Source of the DNA: CAZSAL01 sp964604825
GTDB taxonomy: Bacteria > Elusimicrobiota > Elusimicrobia > 2-01-FULL-59-12
Assembly: GCA_964604825.1 (NCBI GenBank)
Contig: CAZSAL010000047.1
Span: 1 to 20,698, forward strand
Reading direction: 5' to 3'
Length of the DNA: 20,698 bases
Under the pieces are notes generated by a model. It did no database searches and was not told the DNA's origin. It was given only the letters and a program-made list of their open reading frames with translations. Each line of letters begins with the position of its first letter. Within the stretch, counting starts at the first letter, position 1. The translations under genes and the position numbers were made by a program. Positions 8,692-15,215 of this stretch are shown here, piece by piece.

Positions 8692-9960
8692 ATGAGCGCA
8701 TGCCATATGCATAAAAAAATTCTCCGTATAGTCAGTCTGCTTCTTGCCGCCAGTCTTACTGCGGAACCTGCCGCTGCAGGAGCGCCGGCGCTTGGGCGCT
8801 TCGGCGCATCGGGGCAGAGCCGTTTCTCCGATGCGGTCTTCAAGGAACAGACCCTCGTTCAAAAGCTGACTCACTTCCCCGCTTTCTCCCGCGCTGTCAC
8901 GTCTGGTCAATATAAAGCGGAAGCCGGTCTTGCGCGTTCGTCCGCAGACCGTTCATCTGCGGGGTTTATGAGGCGTTTCGTGCTGGTTATATCAGGCGGG
9001 ATTGGAATGCTGGCTGCGTCCGTTGTTCCCGCTCTGGCGGCTGGCAGCGGGCAGGCTGTCCCTGCTCCGGCAGTTACGCACGAAGTTTATTCCTTCTGGA
9101 CTTTGTTGGCGCAGCATCCGGTTATTTCCGAAGTCGTTGCGCTTTCAGTGTTGATGCCTTTCATCATTGATCTACGGAAGGCTCATGTGCGCGCGAAACT
9201 CACTGCCCAGGTGTTTGGTATCAATGAATCCAATTTCCGTTTGTTTTGGTGGAGTTTAATAATTTATCGCGGTGTTTATTTGCCGTTAGGTCTTATTTGC
9301 TTTAGATCCTTGGTCGTGTTGTCAGGCGGCAGTTTTGAATGGTTGACCCTGCTTTTGCTTGTGCCATTGAATGAAGCATTCATAATAGCTAACGCTTTCC
9401 CGCCATATGTGCGTCGGGTCAAGAATATCAGGGAACCTTACAGGCTCAATGCTTATGCAGATCCTGATCAGTTTGAAAAGCTGGAGGCCTCTTTAAGAGA
9501 AATACCTACAGTCGGGAAAATTACCGGAGTAGATTTCCGCCAGCCTGAAGTCAAGGCGGTGGGACTGCAATGGGTTGTGGATGCAAAATGGTGGGAAATC
9601 TGGAGTTGGTGGAAAATCAGACAATCGTTTATGTTGTGGTATCAAGAACCTTATTTGCTGCGCTGGATCGGATTGCTTGCGCCGTACTCTAATTTTATTG
9701 TTCCTCTGGAAGGATGGACGCCTTTAAAGGACAGCGTCCGGGGCTGGATAAAAGGCAAACTGACTGCGCTCCGCAAAGTTTTGAAGCCTGCTCCAGCGCC
9801 GATCCCGCAAGAAGATCTTGTTCCCGTTCCTGTTGGGAATCAAAACACCTTTGGTTCTGCGCAAATCCCGGGTAATTTCCCGGCAGTTTCCCCAGGCGCG
9901 GTCCACGACAGCTATGCGCCTTCCAGTGTGGCGCAATATATTTTATCCTCAGCCGCATAA
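8692..9960 (+). CDS. Unrecognised exported/membrane protein
   Basis: I do not recognise this 422-residue protein. The start is ATG 8692; ATG 8707 (residue 6, MHKKILRIVSLLLAA) is an alternative preceded by GGGATGAG. A signal-like N-terminus (about residues 7-29) is followed by a Ser/Ala-rich stretch. Hydrophobic segments lie near 95-117, 142-160, 184-212 and 217-237, then a Trp-rich region at about 295-325 (KWWEIWSWWKIRQ) and a Pro-rich C-terminal part. It therefore looks like an inner-membrane protein with a soluble tail. It is divergent from the giant beta-CASP gene with 177 bp between them. The central part (about 9200-9500) is more AT-rich than its neighbours, which may indicate foreign origin. 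Confidence 0.6.
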   Translation: MSACHMHKKILRIVSLLLAASLTAEPAAAGAPALGRFGASGQSRFSDAVFKEQTLVQKLTHFPAFSRAVTSGQYKAEAGLARSSADRSSAGFMRRFVLVISGGIGMLAASVVPALAAGSGQAVPAPAVTHEVYSFWTLLAQHPVISEVVALSVLMPFIIDLRKAHVRAKLTAQVFGINESNFRLFWWSLIIYRGVYLPLGLICFRSLVVLSGGSFEWLTLLLLVPLNEAFIIANAFPPYVRRVKNIREPYRLNAYADPDQFEKLEASLREIPTVGKITGVDFRQPEVKAVGLQWVVDAKWWEIWSWWKIRQSFMLWYQEPYLLRWIGLLAPYSNFIVPLEGWTPLKDSVRGWIKGKLTALRKVLKPAPAPIPQEDLVPVPVGNQNTFGSAQIPGNFPAVSPGAVHDSYAPSSVAQYILSSAA

Positions 9961-9991
9961 ATTAACTTTACGCGGACCTTCCGCCATTATC

Positions 9992-10021
9992 TTGACCTCT
10001 GTATTTTCTATTAGATAGACT
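9992..10021 (+). promoter_or_regulatory. Possible promoter of the parB-like operon
   Basis: TTGACC (9992-9997) is followed after 18 bp by TAGACT (10016-10021). The -10 match is poor. It is the only promoter-like pair in the 96-bp gap before the parB-like gene, which opens a run of overlapping genes reaching tsaE. Confidence 0.3.
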
Positions 10022-10056
10022 CCTGATATCTTGCAATGCCTTAAGGGAGGTCTATT

Positions 10057-10905
10057 ATGGCTGAAATATCTTCCACTTCTGTTTTCAAGCTGATCCCAAT
10101 AAACCGTATTCGCCCTTCCCGCCACCAGGCCCGCAAGGTTTTTAACGAAGACAGCATCAAAAGCCTGGCCAGATCCATTGAAGTCGAAGGCTTGGAAGAG
10201 GCTATAGGAGTTCGGCTCGTCCCGCCGCCCGGCACGCTTCCGGAAGGAATAGTTTCACCTGATGGCGAGTGGTATGAGCTTATTTTTGGGGAGCGGCGCT
10301 TGCGAGCGCATCAGCTTTTGGGGAAAGAGTCTATTGAGGCTAAAATCATTGAAGTCCCCAACGAAGCGGCTGCCGCTGCCAAAGGCCTGGTTGAAAACCT
10401 CCAAAAGGACGATATCAATCCTATGGATGAGGCGGAAGGGTTTGATCACCTTAATAAGCTTGATCCCGGGTACTGGACCCATGACAGGATGGCGGATGTG
10501 GTGGGCGGGGGACGGGCACGCAGCTACATTACCCTGTCCATAGGCATGCTAAAGCTGCCCTCCGGGGTGCAGGACAATGTTCGCCGGCGAACATTGAGCC
10601 GGTCTCATGCCATTGAGCTATGCCGCCTTCCGTCATCTGATCTACAGGAAAAAGCAGCTAAAATTATTATTTCCAGGGATTTGAACCGAGAAGCCACCCG
10701 CACGCTGGTAGACAAGATGACGGGCCAGAAAAAAGAGGCCAAAGCCGGAAAGAAGGCGGGTGGTTCCAGGGGGCTTGGCTTTGAATTTGCTAACAACGAT
10801 GGCCTGGTGCGCATTGTGGGCAATTATCCTGCGGGCATATCCGGTGAAGACCTTGCTCAGGAACTGCTGAAGGCTTACGGAGCATGGGGCGGAAAGGGAA
10901 AATGA
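10057..10905 (+). CDS. Solitary ParB/Spo0J-family protein
   Basis: This 282-residue protein starts at ATG 10057 behind a strong Shine-Dalgarno sequence AGGGAGG (10044-10050, 6-nt spacing). The N-terminal ParB/sulfiredoxin-like nucleotide-binding domain shows GERRLRA (78-84) and the box ENLQKDDINPMDEAEGF (113-129); Lys replaces the usual Arg of the ENxxR motif. A helix-turn-helix region (about 137-165) follows, then a Lys/Gly-rich linker and a C-terminal segment. Chromosomal ParB works with ParA and parS in segregation and binds CTP. No parA is adjacent, so this is more likely an accessory or plasmid/phage-type DNA-binding ParB than the chromosomal partition protein. It overlaps the next gene by 4 nt (ATGA). 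A perfect 22-bp palindrome lies inside the gene at 10575-10596. Confidence 0.82.
   Translation: MAEISSTSVFKLIPINRIRPSRHQARKVFNEDSIKSLARSIEVEGLEEAIGVRLVPPPGTLPEGIVSPDGEWYELIFGERRLRAHQLLGKESIEAKIIEVPNEAAAAAKGLVENLQKDDINPMDEAEGFDHLNKLDPGYWTHDRMADVVGGGRARSYITLSIGMLKLPSGVQDNVRRRTLSRSHAIELCRLPSSDLQEKAAKIIISRDLNREATRTLVDKMTGQKKEAKAGKKAGGSRGLGFEFANNDGLVRIVGNYPAGISGEDLAQELLKAYGAWGGKGK
10575..10596. promoter_or_regulatory. Perfect 22-bp palindrome inside the parB-like gene (possible ParB-binding site)
   Basis: The sequence is exactly self-complementary. Its central 16 bp TGTTCGCCGGCGAACA has the same length and the same outer TGTT...AACA as the canonical parS 16-mer TGTTTCACGTGAAACA, matching it at 10 of 16 positions. 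It encodes residues about 173-180 (DNVRRRTL). Use as a cognate ParB site or autoregulatory operator is inference. Confidence 0.4.
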
Positions 10906-11207
10906 CTGATCGCGAAAACGAGGTTCTGAAGACGACGCTGGGAATCATCAAGAAACGCCTTATGCCGGAACGCGTGTACCTTTTTGGATCGCGGGCTAAA
11001 GGGCGCGCTTTGAAAGGTTCCGATTTCGACATAGCGGTTGATAGCAAGAGACCTGAACCTCGTACCGAAAGGCGCCTTCTTGAAGAAGTTAATGATTCAT
11101 CAGGACTTTATAAAGTGGACATCGTTTATCTGCAAAGCGTAGACAGGAATTTACGGGAAATTATCCTGAAAACAGGGAAGGTGATTTATGAGCGCAAAGG
11201 AAATTAA
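10902..11207 (+). CDS. MntA-type minimal nucleotidyltransferase (antitoxin of an MNT/HEPN module)
   Basis: This 101-residue protein starts at ATG 10902, which overlaps the parB-like stop as ATGA. An upstream in-frame ATG at 10884 would overlap more deeply. The nucleotidyltransferase signature GSx10DxD is exact: G29, S30, then D41 and D43 in SDFDIAVD. A third acidic residue, D73, lies in KVDIVYL. In studied MntA/HepT pairs this enzyme polyadenylylates a tyrosine of the HEPN toxin and so inactivates it. The partner gene follows with a 20-nt overlap, the usual arrangement. All catalytic residues are present. Confidence 0.85.
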   Translation: MTDRENEVLKTTLGIIKKRLMPERVYLFGSRAKGRALKGSDFDIAVDSKRPEPRTERRLLEEVNDSSGLYKVDIVYLQSVDRNLREIILKTGKVIYERKGN

Positions 11208-11580
11208 CTATACGCTTCAGAAACTGGCGGATGCCGTAACGCGATTGAATGAGGGAATAGCGCAGGCCTCAAGCGATCTGAATAAAGATGGCGTTATTCA
11301 GCGGTTTGAATTTACGTTTGAGCTTATGTGGAAGAGTCTGAAAATTATTCTGGGGGACAAAGGTGTTGACTGCAAAACTCCTAAGGACTGCCTGAAGGCG
11401 GCATTTCGTATCGGCTTGATCGAAGACGAAGAAGCCTTCCTTGATATGCTGGAAGACAGGAATAAAACTTCTCATATTTATGATCAGGAAGAAGCATCAG
11501 CAATTTATCAGCGCATCAAAGACACTCATGCGAAAAACATCAAATTGTTATTGACGCGTTTGCAAGAGAATAAGAGTTGA
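11188..11580 (+). CDS. HepT-like HEPN-domain protein (toxin; HI0074-type nucleotidyltransferase substrate-binding family)
   Basis: This 130-residue all-helical protein has the hallmark QRFEFTFELMWKSLK (38-52) of the HI0074/TIGR01987-like family that pairs with minimal nucleotidyltransferases. RNKTSHIY (91-98) fits the RX4HXY motif, with R91 and H96 as the RNase residues and Y98 as the position modified by the partner in known HepT toxins. The start at 11188 follows GAAGGTGA and overlaps the nucleotidyltransferase by 20 nt. The pair is therefore probably a type VII toxin-antitoxin or defence module. The toxin's RNA target cannot be told from the sequence. thiL begins only 5 nt after its stop. 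Confidence 0.85.
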   Translation: MSAKEINYTLQKLADAVTRLNEGIAQASSDLNKDGVIQRFEFTFELMWKSLKIILGDKGVDCKTPKDCLKAAFRIGLIEDEEAFLDMLEDRNKTSHIYDQEEASAIYQRIKDTHAKNIKLLLTRLQENKS

Positions 11581-11585
11581 AATAA

Positions 11586-12578
11586 GTGCGTAAACTTTCA
11601 CAAATCGGCGAATTTGGGTATCTTAAACGTTTGTTGCCCCGCCTGTATTGGCCTGCGTCCCTGAGAAAACAGCTTGTTATCGGCCCAGGCGACGATGCCG
11701 GCGTTGTGTCATGGAAAGGGGATACCGTTCTGGTAGCCACAACGGATACGCTGGTGGAGGGAACGCATTTTGAACGGCGCTGGCAGTCTCCGGAAGATCT
11801 GGGCTATAAGGCAATGGCCGTAAATCTAAGCGACCTTGCGGCCATGGGAGCGGTTATCCCCATCGGGGCGTTAATAACAGCGGGATTACCTGGGGATACT
11901 TCTGTTAATTATGTGGATAAGCTCTATAAAGGTCTGGAAAACTGCGCCAAAATGTGGAAAACCGGCTTTCTGGGTGGGGATACCATACGTTCCAGGCAAT
12001 TGCTTGTTTCAGTGACTCTTTTTGGCGCAGCCAGACCAAATGAATTGATTCGCCGGGGAGGCGCGCACCCTGGAGACATCATAATGGCTACAGGCAGTTT
12101 CGGTAATGCCCGGGCAGGGATGGAAATACTGCGAAAAGGGTTGCATAAAGAGCGATGGGAAACTCCGCTTTTTAAGGCATTTCAGCGGCCCAACCCAAAG
12201 CTCAGCCAGGGTATGCTTTTGGGCCGGAAGCGCTGGGCTACAAGCATGATCGACTCCTCCGACGGGTTGAAGGCATCGGTCCGGTTGATTGCGAAAGCTT
12301 CCGGAACCGGTGCGCGCATCGATCTTGATAGAGTTCCGGTTTCCAGGGCTTTAGCCAGATGGGCGGCCAAAAGCAGGTTTTCAATCTGGGAGTATGTTTT
12401 GAATGGCGGGGAGGAATACGAACTGGTTTTCACAGTGCCTAAGCGGCTTGTCGGACTTGTTCAAAAAAATATAGGCGCCGCAGTTATCGGTGAAATCCTT
12501 CCAAAGGCAGAAGGATGCTGGGCCGTACTCGGCGGAAAGAAAATACCACTTAAGGATTATGGGTACAGGCACTTCTAG
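11586..12578 (+). CDS. thiL: Thiamine-monophosphate kinase
   Basis: This 330-residue protein begins at GTG 11586, right after the HepT-like gene. ThiL phosphorylates thiamine monophosphate with ATP to give the cofactor thiamine diphosphate. Family marks are GPGDDAG (33-39), TTDTLVEGTHF (52-62), NLSDLAAMGA (80-89), GGDT (130-133), IDSSDGL (222-228) and NGGEEYEL (273-280). These supply the Mg-ATP and substrate-binding acidic residues of the PurM/ThiL fold. Length and motif order are normal for the family. Its 3' end overlaps the only plausible tsaE start by 20 nt. No promoter is visible before it, so it is probably expressed with the preceding parB-mnt-hepT genes. Confidence 0.93.
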   Translation: MRKLSQIGEFGYLKRLLPRLYWPASLRKQLVIGPGDDAGVVSWKGDTVLVATTDTLVEGTHFERRWQSPEDLGYKAMAVNLSDLAAMGAVIPIGALITAGLPGDTSVNYVDKLYKGLENCAKMWKTGFLGGDTIRSRQLLVSVTLFGAARPNELIRRGGAHPGDIIMATGSFGNARAGMEILRKGLHKERWETPLFKAFQRPNPKLSQGMLLGRKRWATSMIDSSDGLKASVRLIAKASGTGARIDLDRVPVSRALARWAAKSRFSIWEYVLNGGEEYELVFTVPKRLVGLVQKNIGAAVIGEILPKAEGCWAVLGGKKIPLKDYGYRHF

Positions 12579-13119
12579 GAAAATTACCTCCCTTTGTAAA
12601 AGGGAGGTTAGGAGGGATTTTAAATCCCCCTCTGTCCCCCTTTTTCAAAGGGGGAAATTTAAAAAACTTTTCTCTTCACCTCATGCCCTCCAGTCCTGGG
12701 GAGCGCGTTTTTCCAGGATTTTGAAACCGGGCGATGTGGTGGCTCTCATCGGTCCTCTGGGTTCCGGAAAAACTACGCTGGTCCAGGGCGTAGCTGAAGG
12801 GTGGGGCTATAAGACCGGCGCTACCAGCCCGACTTTTGCGCTCATGAATGAATACAGGAGCAGGAGGGGCCTGCTGCTGCATCTTGATATGTACCGGCTT
12901 TCTACGGCGGAGCTGGAATCGTTCCCTCTGGAAGATTACCTCGATCCGTCGGCCGTCTGCCTCGTGGAGTGGGCCGATCGCGTTGCGGGACGTCTGCCGG
13001 ACGAAGCGTTGGATATCCATTTAAAAATCCGCTCTCCTAATGCGCGCCTTTTGAACATTTCTGCCTGCTCGTCGGATTGGCGCAAGCGTCTGAAGCCTCT
13101 TCTCCCCGCTGCTATGTAA
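12559..13119 (+). CDS. tsaE: tRNA t6A biosynthesis ATPase TsaE, with a repeat-encoded N-terminus
   Basis: TsaE is the P-loop ATPase that works with TsaB and TsaD in N6-threonylcarbamoyl-adenosine (t6A37) tRNA modification. Visible marks are GPLGSGKTT (65-73, Walker A), SPTFALMNEY, HLDMYRL, LEDYL and VCLVEWADR. The core begins at about SPHALQSWGARF; normal TsaE starts only a few residues before this point. No ATG, GTG or TTG occurs in frame between the end of thiL and the core. The nearest start is ATG 12559 inside the 3' end of thiL. That gives 186 aa against about 150 usually. The extra N-terminal residues (about 8-34) are the in-frame translation of a palindromic repeat at 12581-12660. A longer frame from 12490 overlaps thiL more and is less likely. 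Confidence 0.88.
   Translation: MGTGTSRKITSLCKREVRRDFKSPSVPLFQRGKFKKLFSSPHALQSWGARFSRILKPGDVVALIGPLGSGKTTLVQGVAEGWGYKTGATSPTFALMNEYRSRRGLLLHLDMYRLSTAELESFPLEDYLDPSAVCLVEWADRVAGRLPDEALDIHLKIRSPNARLLNISACSSDWRKRLKPLLPAAM
12581..12660. repeat. 80-bp double-hairpin repeat forming the N-terminus of tsaE
   Basis: The first stem is ACCTCCCTTT (12586-12595) with AAAGGGAGGT (12599-12608). The second is CCCCCTTT (12636-12643) with AAAGGGGG (12647-12654). AAATT-type sequences lie at both outer ends. This is the CCTCCCTTTG...CAAAGGGGGAAATT type of dispersed repeat and is different from the CTCTCCCT elements in tsaB and ispE. In the tsaE frame it reads SLCKREVRRDFKSPSVPLFQ without a stop. Confidence 0.75.
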
Positions 13120-13139
13120 GAAAAATACAAAGAAAATTA

Positions 13140-13166
13140 TTGACTTACTATCCAAAATCGTAGAAA
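13140..13166 (+). promoter_or_regulatory. Possible own promoter of the DUF4143-type ATPase
   Basis: TTGACT (13140-13145) is followed by TAGAAA (13161-13166) with a short 15-bp spacer, in an AT-rich 57-bp gap that contrasts with the surrounding sequence. The -10 match is imperfect. Confidence 0.3.
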
Positions 13167-13176
13167 ATAGAAAGCG

Positions 13177-14346
13177 ATGTATATAAATAGACTTATTGAA
13201 AAGGATCTTAAGGATGCTGTTTCCAGGCGAAAGAGCGTCTTGCTTTTGGGACCCCGGCAAACGGGAAAAACCACAATGCTGGAAAGACTGTCGCCCGCGC
13301 GCCTTTTGAACCTTGCCAACCCTGATATGCGGCAACGTTACGAGAAACGCCCTGCGGTTCTGATCGATGAAATCCGCGATCTTGATGCGCGCGCCGACAC
13401 GCCGCCCCTGGTCGTGATCGATGAAGTTCAGAAAGTGCCGGCATTGATGGATGCCCTGCAGGTATTGCTTGATGAAAAGAGGGCAGTCTTCATCTTGACC
13501 GGTTCCTCGGCGCGGAAACTTAGACGGGGGTCTCACATCAACCTGCTTCCCGGTCGCGTTCTGGCGTATCGTCTGGATCCGTTTCGCCGGGATGAGTATG
13601 CGAAAGGATCGCTTCAGGAACAGCTTCTTTACGGCGCACTCCCTTTTGTCGCGCTGGACGCTTCGGAAGAGGCCCGGGAACAGGCCCTCCGATCCTACGT
13701 TACCACGTATCTGGAGGAAGAAGTCCGGGCTGAGGCGCTGGTGCGGAACTTGAGCCCATTCGGACGGTTTCTTGAGCTGGCGGCATCGGAATCCGGCGGC
13801 CTGATCAACTTGCGCAAGCTATCCCAGGAAATTGGGGTTTCTCACGTGACGATTGGTTCCTACTTTCAAATCCTTGAGGATTGTCTCATTGTGGAGAGGA
13901 TTGACCCACTGACGCGCAGCGCCACGCGAAAAAAACTGACTCGGGGAAATAAGTACCTCTTTTTCGACCTTGGGGTTCGACGCCTGGCAGCTCAGGAAGG
14001 ATGCCGGCTTCCGCTGGAAAGTTTGGGAAAACTCCTGGAACAATGGGTGGGTCTTGAGCTTATCCGGTCAATGCGTCAGGGTCCCGGACATCTTCGGTTC
14101 TGGCGTGATCCCGATGGCCCGGAGGTGGATTGGGTGATCGAACGGGAAGGACGGTTAATTCCCGTTGAAGTCAAATGGACTGAAACGCCAACCCAGCAGG
14201 ATACCCGGAATCTTCGGACCTTTCTCACGGAATACCCGGAGGCGGAAAAAGGGATTGTTGTTTGCCGGACGCCCCGCGCTATGCAGCTCGCCCCGCGCAT
14301 CCGCGCCATCCCCTGGCAGGACCTGGCTGAAATAATCCGCACTTAG
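13177..14346 (+). CDS. AAA-type ATPase with C-terminal DUF4143 / PD-(D/E)XK-like domain
   Basis: This 389-residue protein starts at ATG 13177. It has Walker A GPRQTGKT (25-32), Walker B LVVIDEVQK (78-86) and a sensor-like LTGSSARK (107-114). A winged-helix region follows (about 208-245, LRKLSQEIGVSHVTIGSYF), then a C-terminal nuclease-like core with EVDWVIE (316-322) and PVEVKW (329-334), where D318, E331 and K333 fit a PD-(D/E)XK arrangement. Proteins of this family are common, often horizontally spread, and of unclear role; links to DNA handling, stress or toxin-antitoxin-like behaviour have been suggested. Here it sits between tsaE and tsaB, genes that are often adjacent, with an AT-rich leader of its own. 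It therefore looks like an insertion into a housekeeping operon. It appears intact. Confidence 0.88.
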   Translation: MYINRLIEKDLKDAVSRRKSVLLLGPRQTGKTTMLERLSPARLLNLANPDMRQRYEKRPAVLIDEIRDLDARADTPPLVVIDEVQKVPALMDALQVLLDEKRAVFILTGSSARKLRRGSHINLLPGRVLAYRLDPFRRDEYAKGSLQEQLLYGALPFVALDASEEAREQALRSYVTTYLEEEVRAEALVRNLSPFGRFLELAASESGGLINLRKLSQEIGVSHVTIGSYFQILEDCLIVERIDPLTRSATRKKLTRGNKYLFFDLGVRRLAAQEGCRLPLESLGKLLEQWVGLELIRSMRQGPGHLRFWRDPDGPEVDWVIEREGRLIPVEVKWTETPTQQDTRNLRTFLTEYPEAEKGIVVCRTPRAMQLAPRIRAIPWQDLAEIIRT

Positions 14347-14411
14347 CCGATGATGGGGCGCATACCAAACCTTTATTACCCCCGACCTTTGGAAATGGTA
14401 AATTCATAAAA

Positions 14412-15215
14412 ATGCAGCGCTACATTGCGATCGAGACTTCCAGCCCGCGTTTATCCCTTGCCGCAGGCGACGGAGAAAAAATCCTGGCGGAATATCGCGG
14501 GCCTCTGGCCTGGCGCCATGCGGAAAGCCTTTTTCAGGGCATGGAAAAACTGCTGCGGCGCGCGCACTGGGAGATTGGAGATGTAACCGGTGTTGCCGTA
14601 TCGGTAGGCCCGGGAAGTTTTACAGGCATCCGCATCGGACTGGCGCTGGCCAGGTCACTGGGGCAGGCTCTTCGTATTCCCGTAGTTGGAGTATCGTCAT
14701 TGGAAGCTATGGCATATGGAGCCAGCAAATTGAATCGCCTCACCCGACCTCCGGTCACCCTCTCCCTTAGGGAGAGGGGTGGGGTGAGGCAATATCTCTC
14801 TCCCATGATCGATGCCCTCCGCGGCGACGTGTTTACTGCCTTATACGCTGTCGTCCCGGCAGGTCTCAGGCCGGGGCGACGTCTCAAAGTTTTTTTGCCT
14901 CCGCAGCGGCAGGACCTTGAAAAGTGGCAGAAGCGCTTAAAATCATTGAAAGTAGCTATCATCCCCACCCCCTCCCTCCACCCTCGAGGGAGAGGGTGCA
15001 AGGTGGGGGGCGGTGTTTCTCAGACACATCCCGAGGCGCGGAACGTTTTAATGCTGGCGGCGCCCAGACTGGCCAGGGCAGGCAGGGATTCATACAAAAA
15101 AGTTCTACCTCTGTATCTTAGGGATGCCGCTGCCATCGAACGGCGGAAGAAGCCTCACCCCTGCCCTCTCCCCAGGGGAGAGGGTTACCGGAGGTCGGGT
15201 GAGGCATATAAATGA
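14412..15215 (+). CDS. tsaB: tRNA t6A biosynthesis protein TsaB with three in-frame palindromic inserts
   Basis: TsaB is the inactive-ASKHA partner that holds TsaD and TsaE in the bacterial t6A complex. Hallmarks are IAIETSSPRLSLA (5-17), SVGPGSFTGIRIGLALARSLG (64-84), IDALRGDVFTALY (133-145) and PLYLRDAAAIERRK near the end. The protein is 267 aa, against about 220-235 in most relatives. The excess is accounted for by three palindromic repeats read in frame. The first is about 109-126 (TRPPVTLSLRERGGVRQ), between the glycine-rich motif and the DALRGDV motif. The second is about 184-199 (TPSLHPRGRGCKVGG), before HPEARN. The third is about 247-265 (PHPCPLPRGEGYRRSGEA), forming the C-terminus. 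The conserved motifs on both sides remain in one frame, so the gene is probably functional. The stop overlaps the rimI start as ATGA (15212-15215). Confidence 0.9.
   Translation: MQRYIAIETSSPRLSLAAGDGEKILAEYRGPLAWRHAESLFQGMEKLLRRAHWEIGDVTGVAVSVGPGSFTGIRIGLALARSLGQALRIPVVGVSSLEAMAYGASKLNRLTRPPVTLSLRERGGVRQYLSPMIDALRGDVFTALYAVVPAGLRPGRRLKVFLPPQRQDLEKWQKRLKSLKVAIIPTPSLHPRGRGCKVGGGVSQTHPEARNVLMLAAPRLARAGRDSYKKVLPLYLRDAAAIERRKKPHPCPLPRGEGYRRSGEAYK
14737..14790 (+). repeat. 54-bp palindromic element in tsaB (copy 1)
   Basis: Outer arms GCCTCACCC (14737-14745) and GGGTGAGGC (14782-14790) enclose an inner stem CCCTCTCCCT (14758-14767) / AGGGAGAGGG (14769-14778). The length is 54 bp, exactly 18 codons. 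Copy 3 (15152-15205) reversed matches it at 49 of 54 positions. Confidence 0.85.
14963..15008 (+). repeat. Shorter palindromic element in tsaB (copy 2)
   Basis: Outer arms CCCCACC (14963-14969) and GGTGGGG (15002-15008) enclose a centre CCCTCGAGGG (14981-14990) followed by AGAGGGTG. It has the same general design as the CTCTCCCT family but is more diverged. It is read in frame in tsaB. Confidence 0.7.
15152..15205 (-). repeat. 54-bp palindromic element at the tsaB 3' end (copy 3, inverted relative to copy 1)
   Basis: The arms GCCTCACCC (15152-15160) and GGGTGAGGC (15197-15205) are identical to copy 1. The asymmetric marker GACCTCCGGT of copy 1 appears here as its complement ACCGGAGGTC, showing insertion in the opposite orientation. 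It supplies the last codons of tsaB and ends 7 bp before the rimI start. Confidence 0.85.

Noticed and set aside
12490..12558. Longer tsaE start at 12490
   Set aside because: It would overlap thiL by 89 nt with no family similarity; ATG 12559 is the nearest in-frame start to the core.
14737..15205. CRISPR-like repeats in tsaB
   Set aside because: The copies are inverted relative to each other, irregularly spaced and lie within conserved coding sequence; no spacers or cas genes are present.
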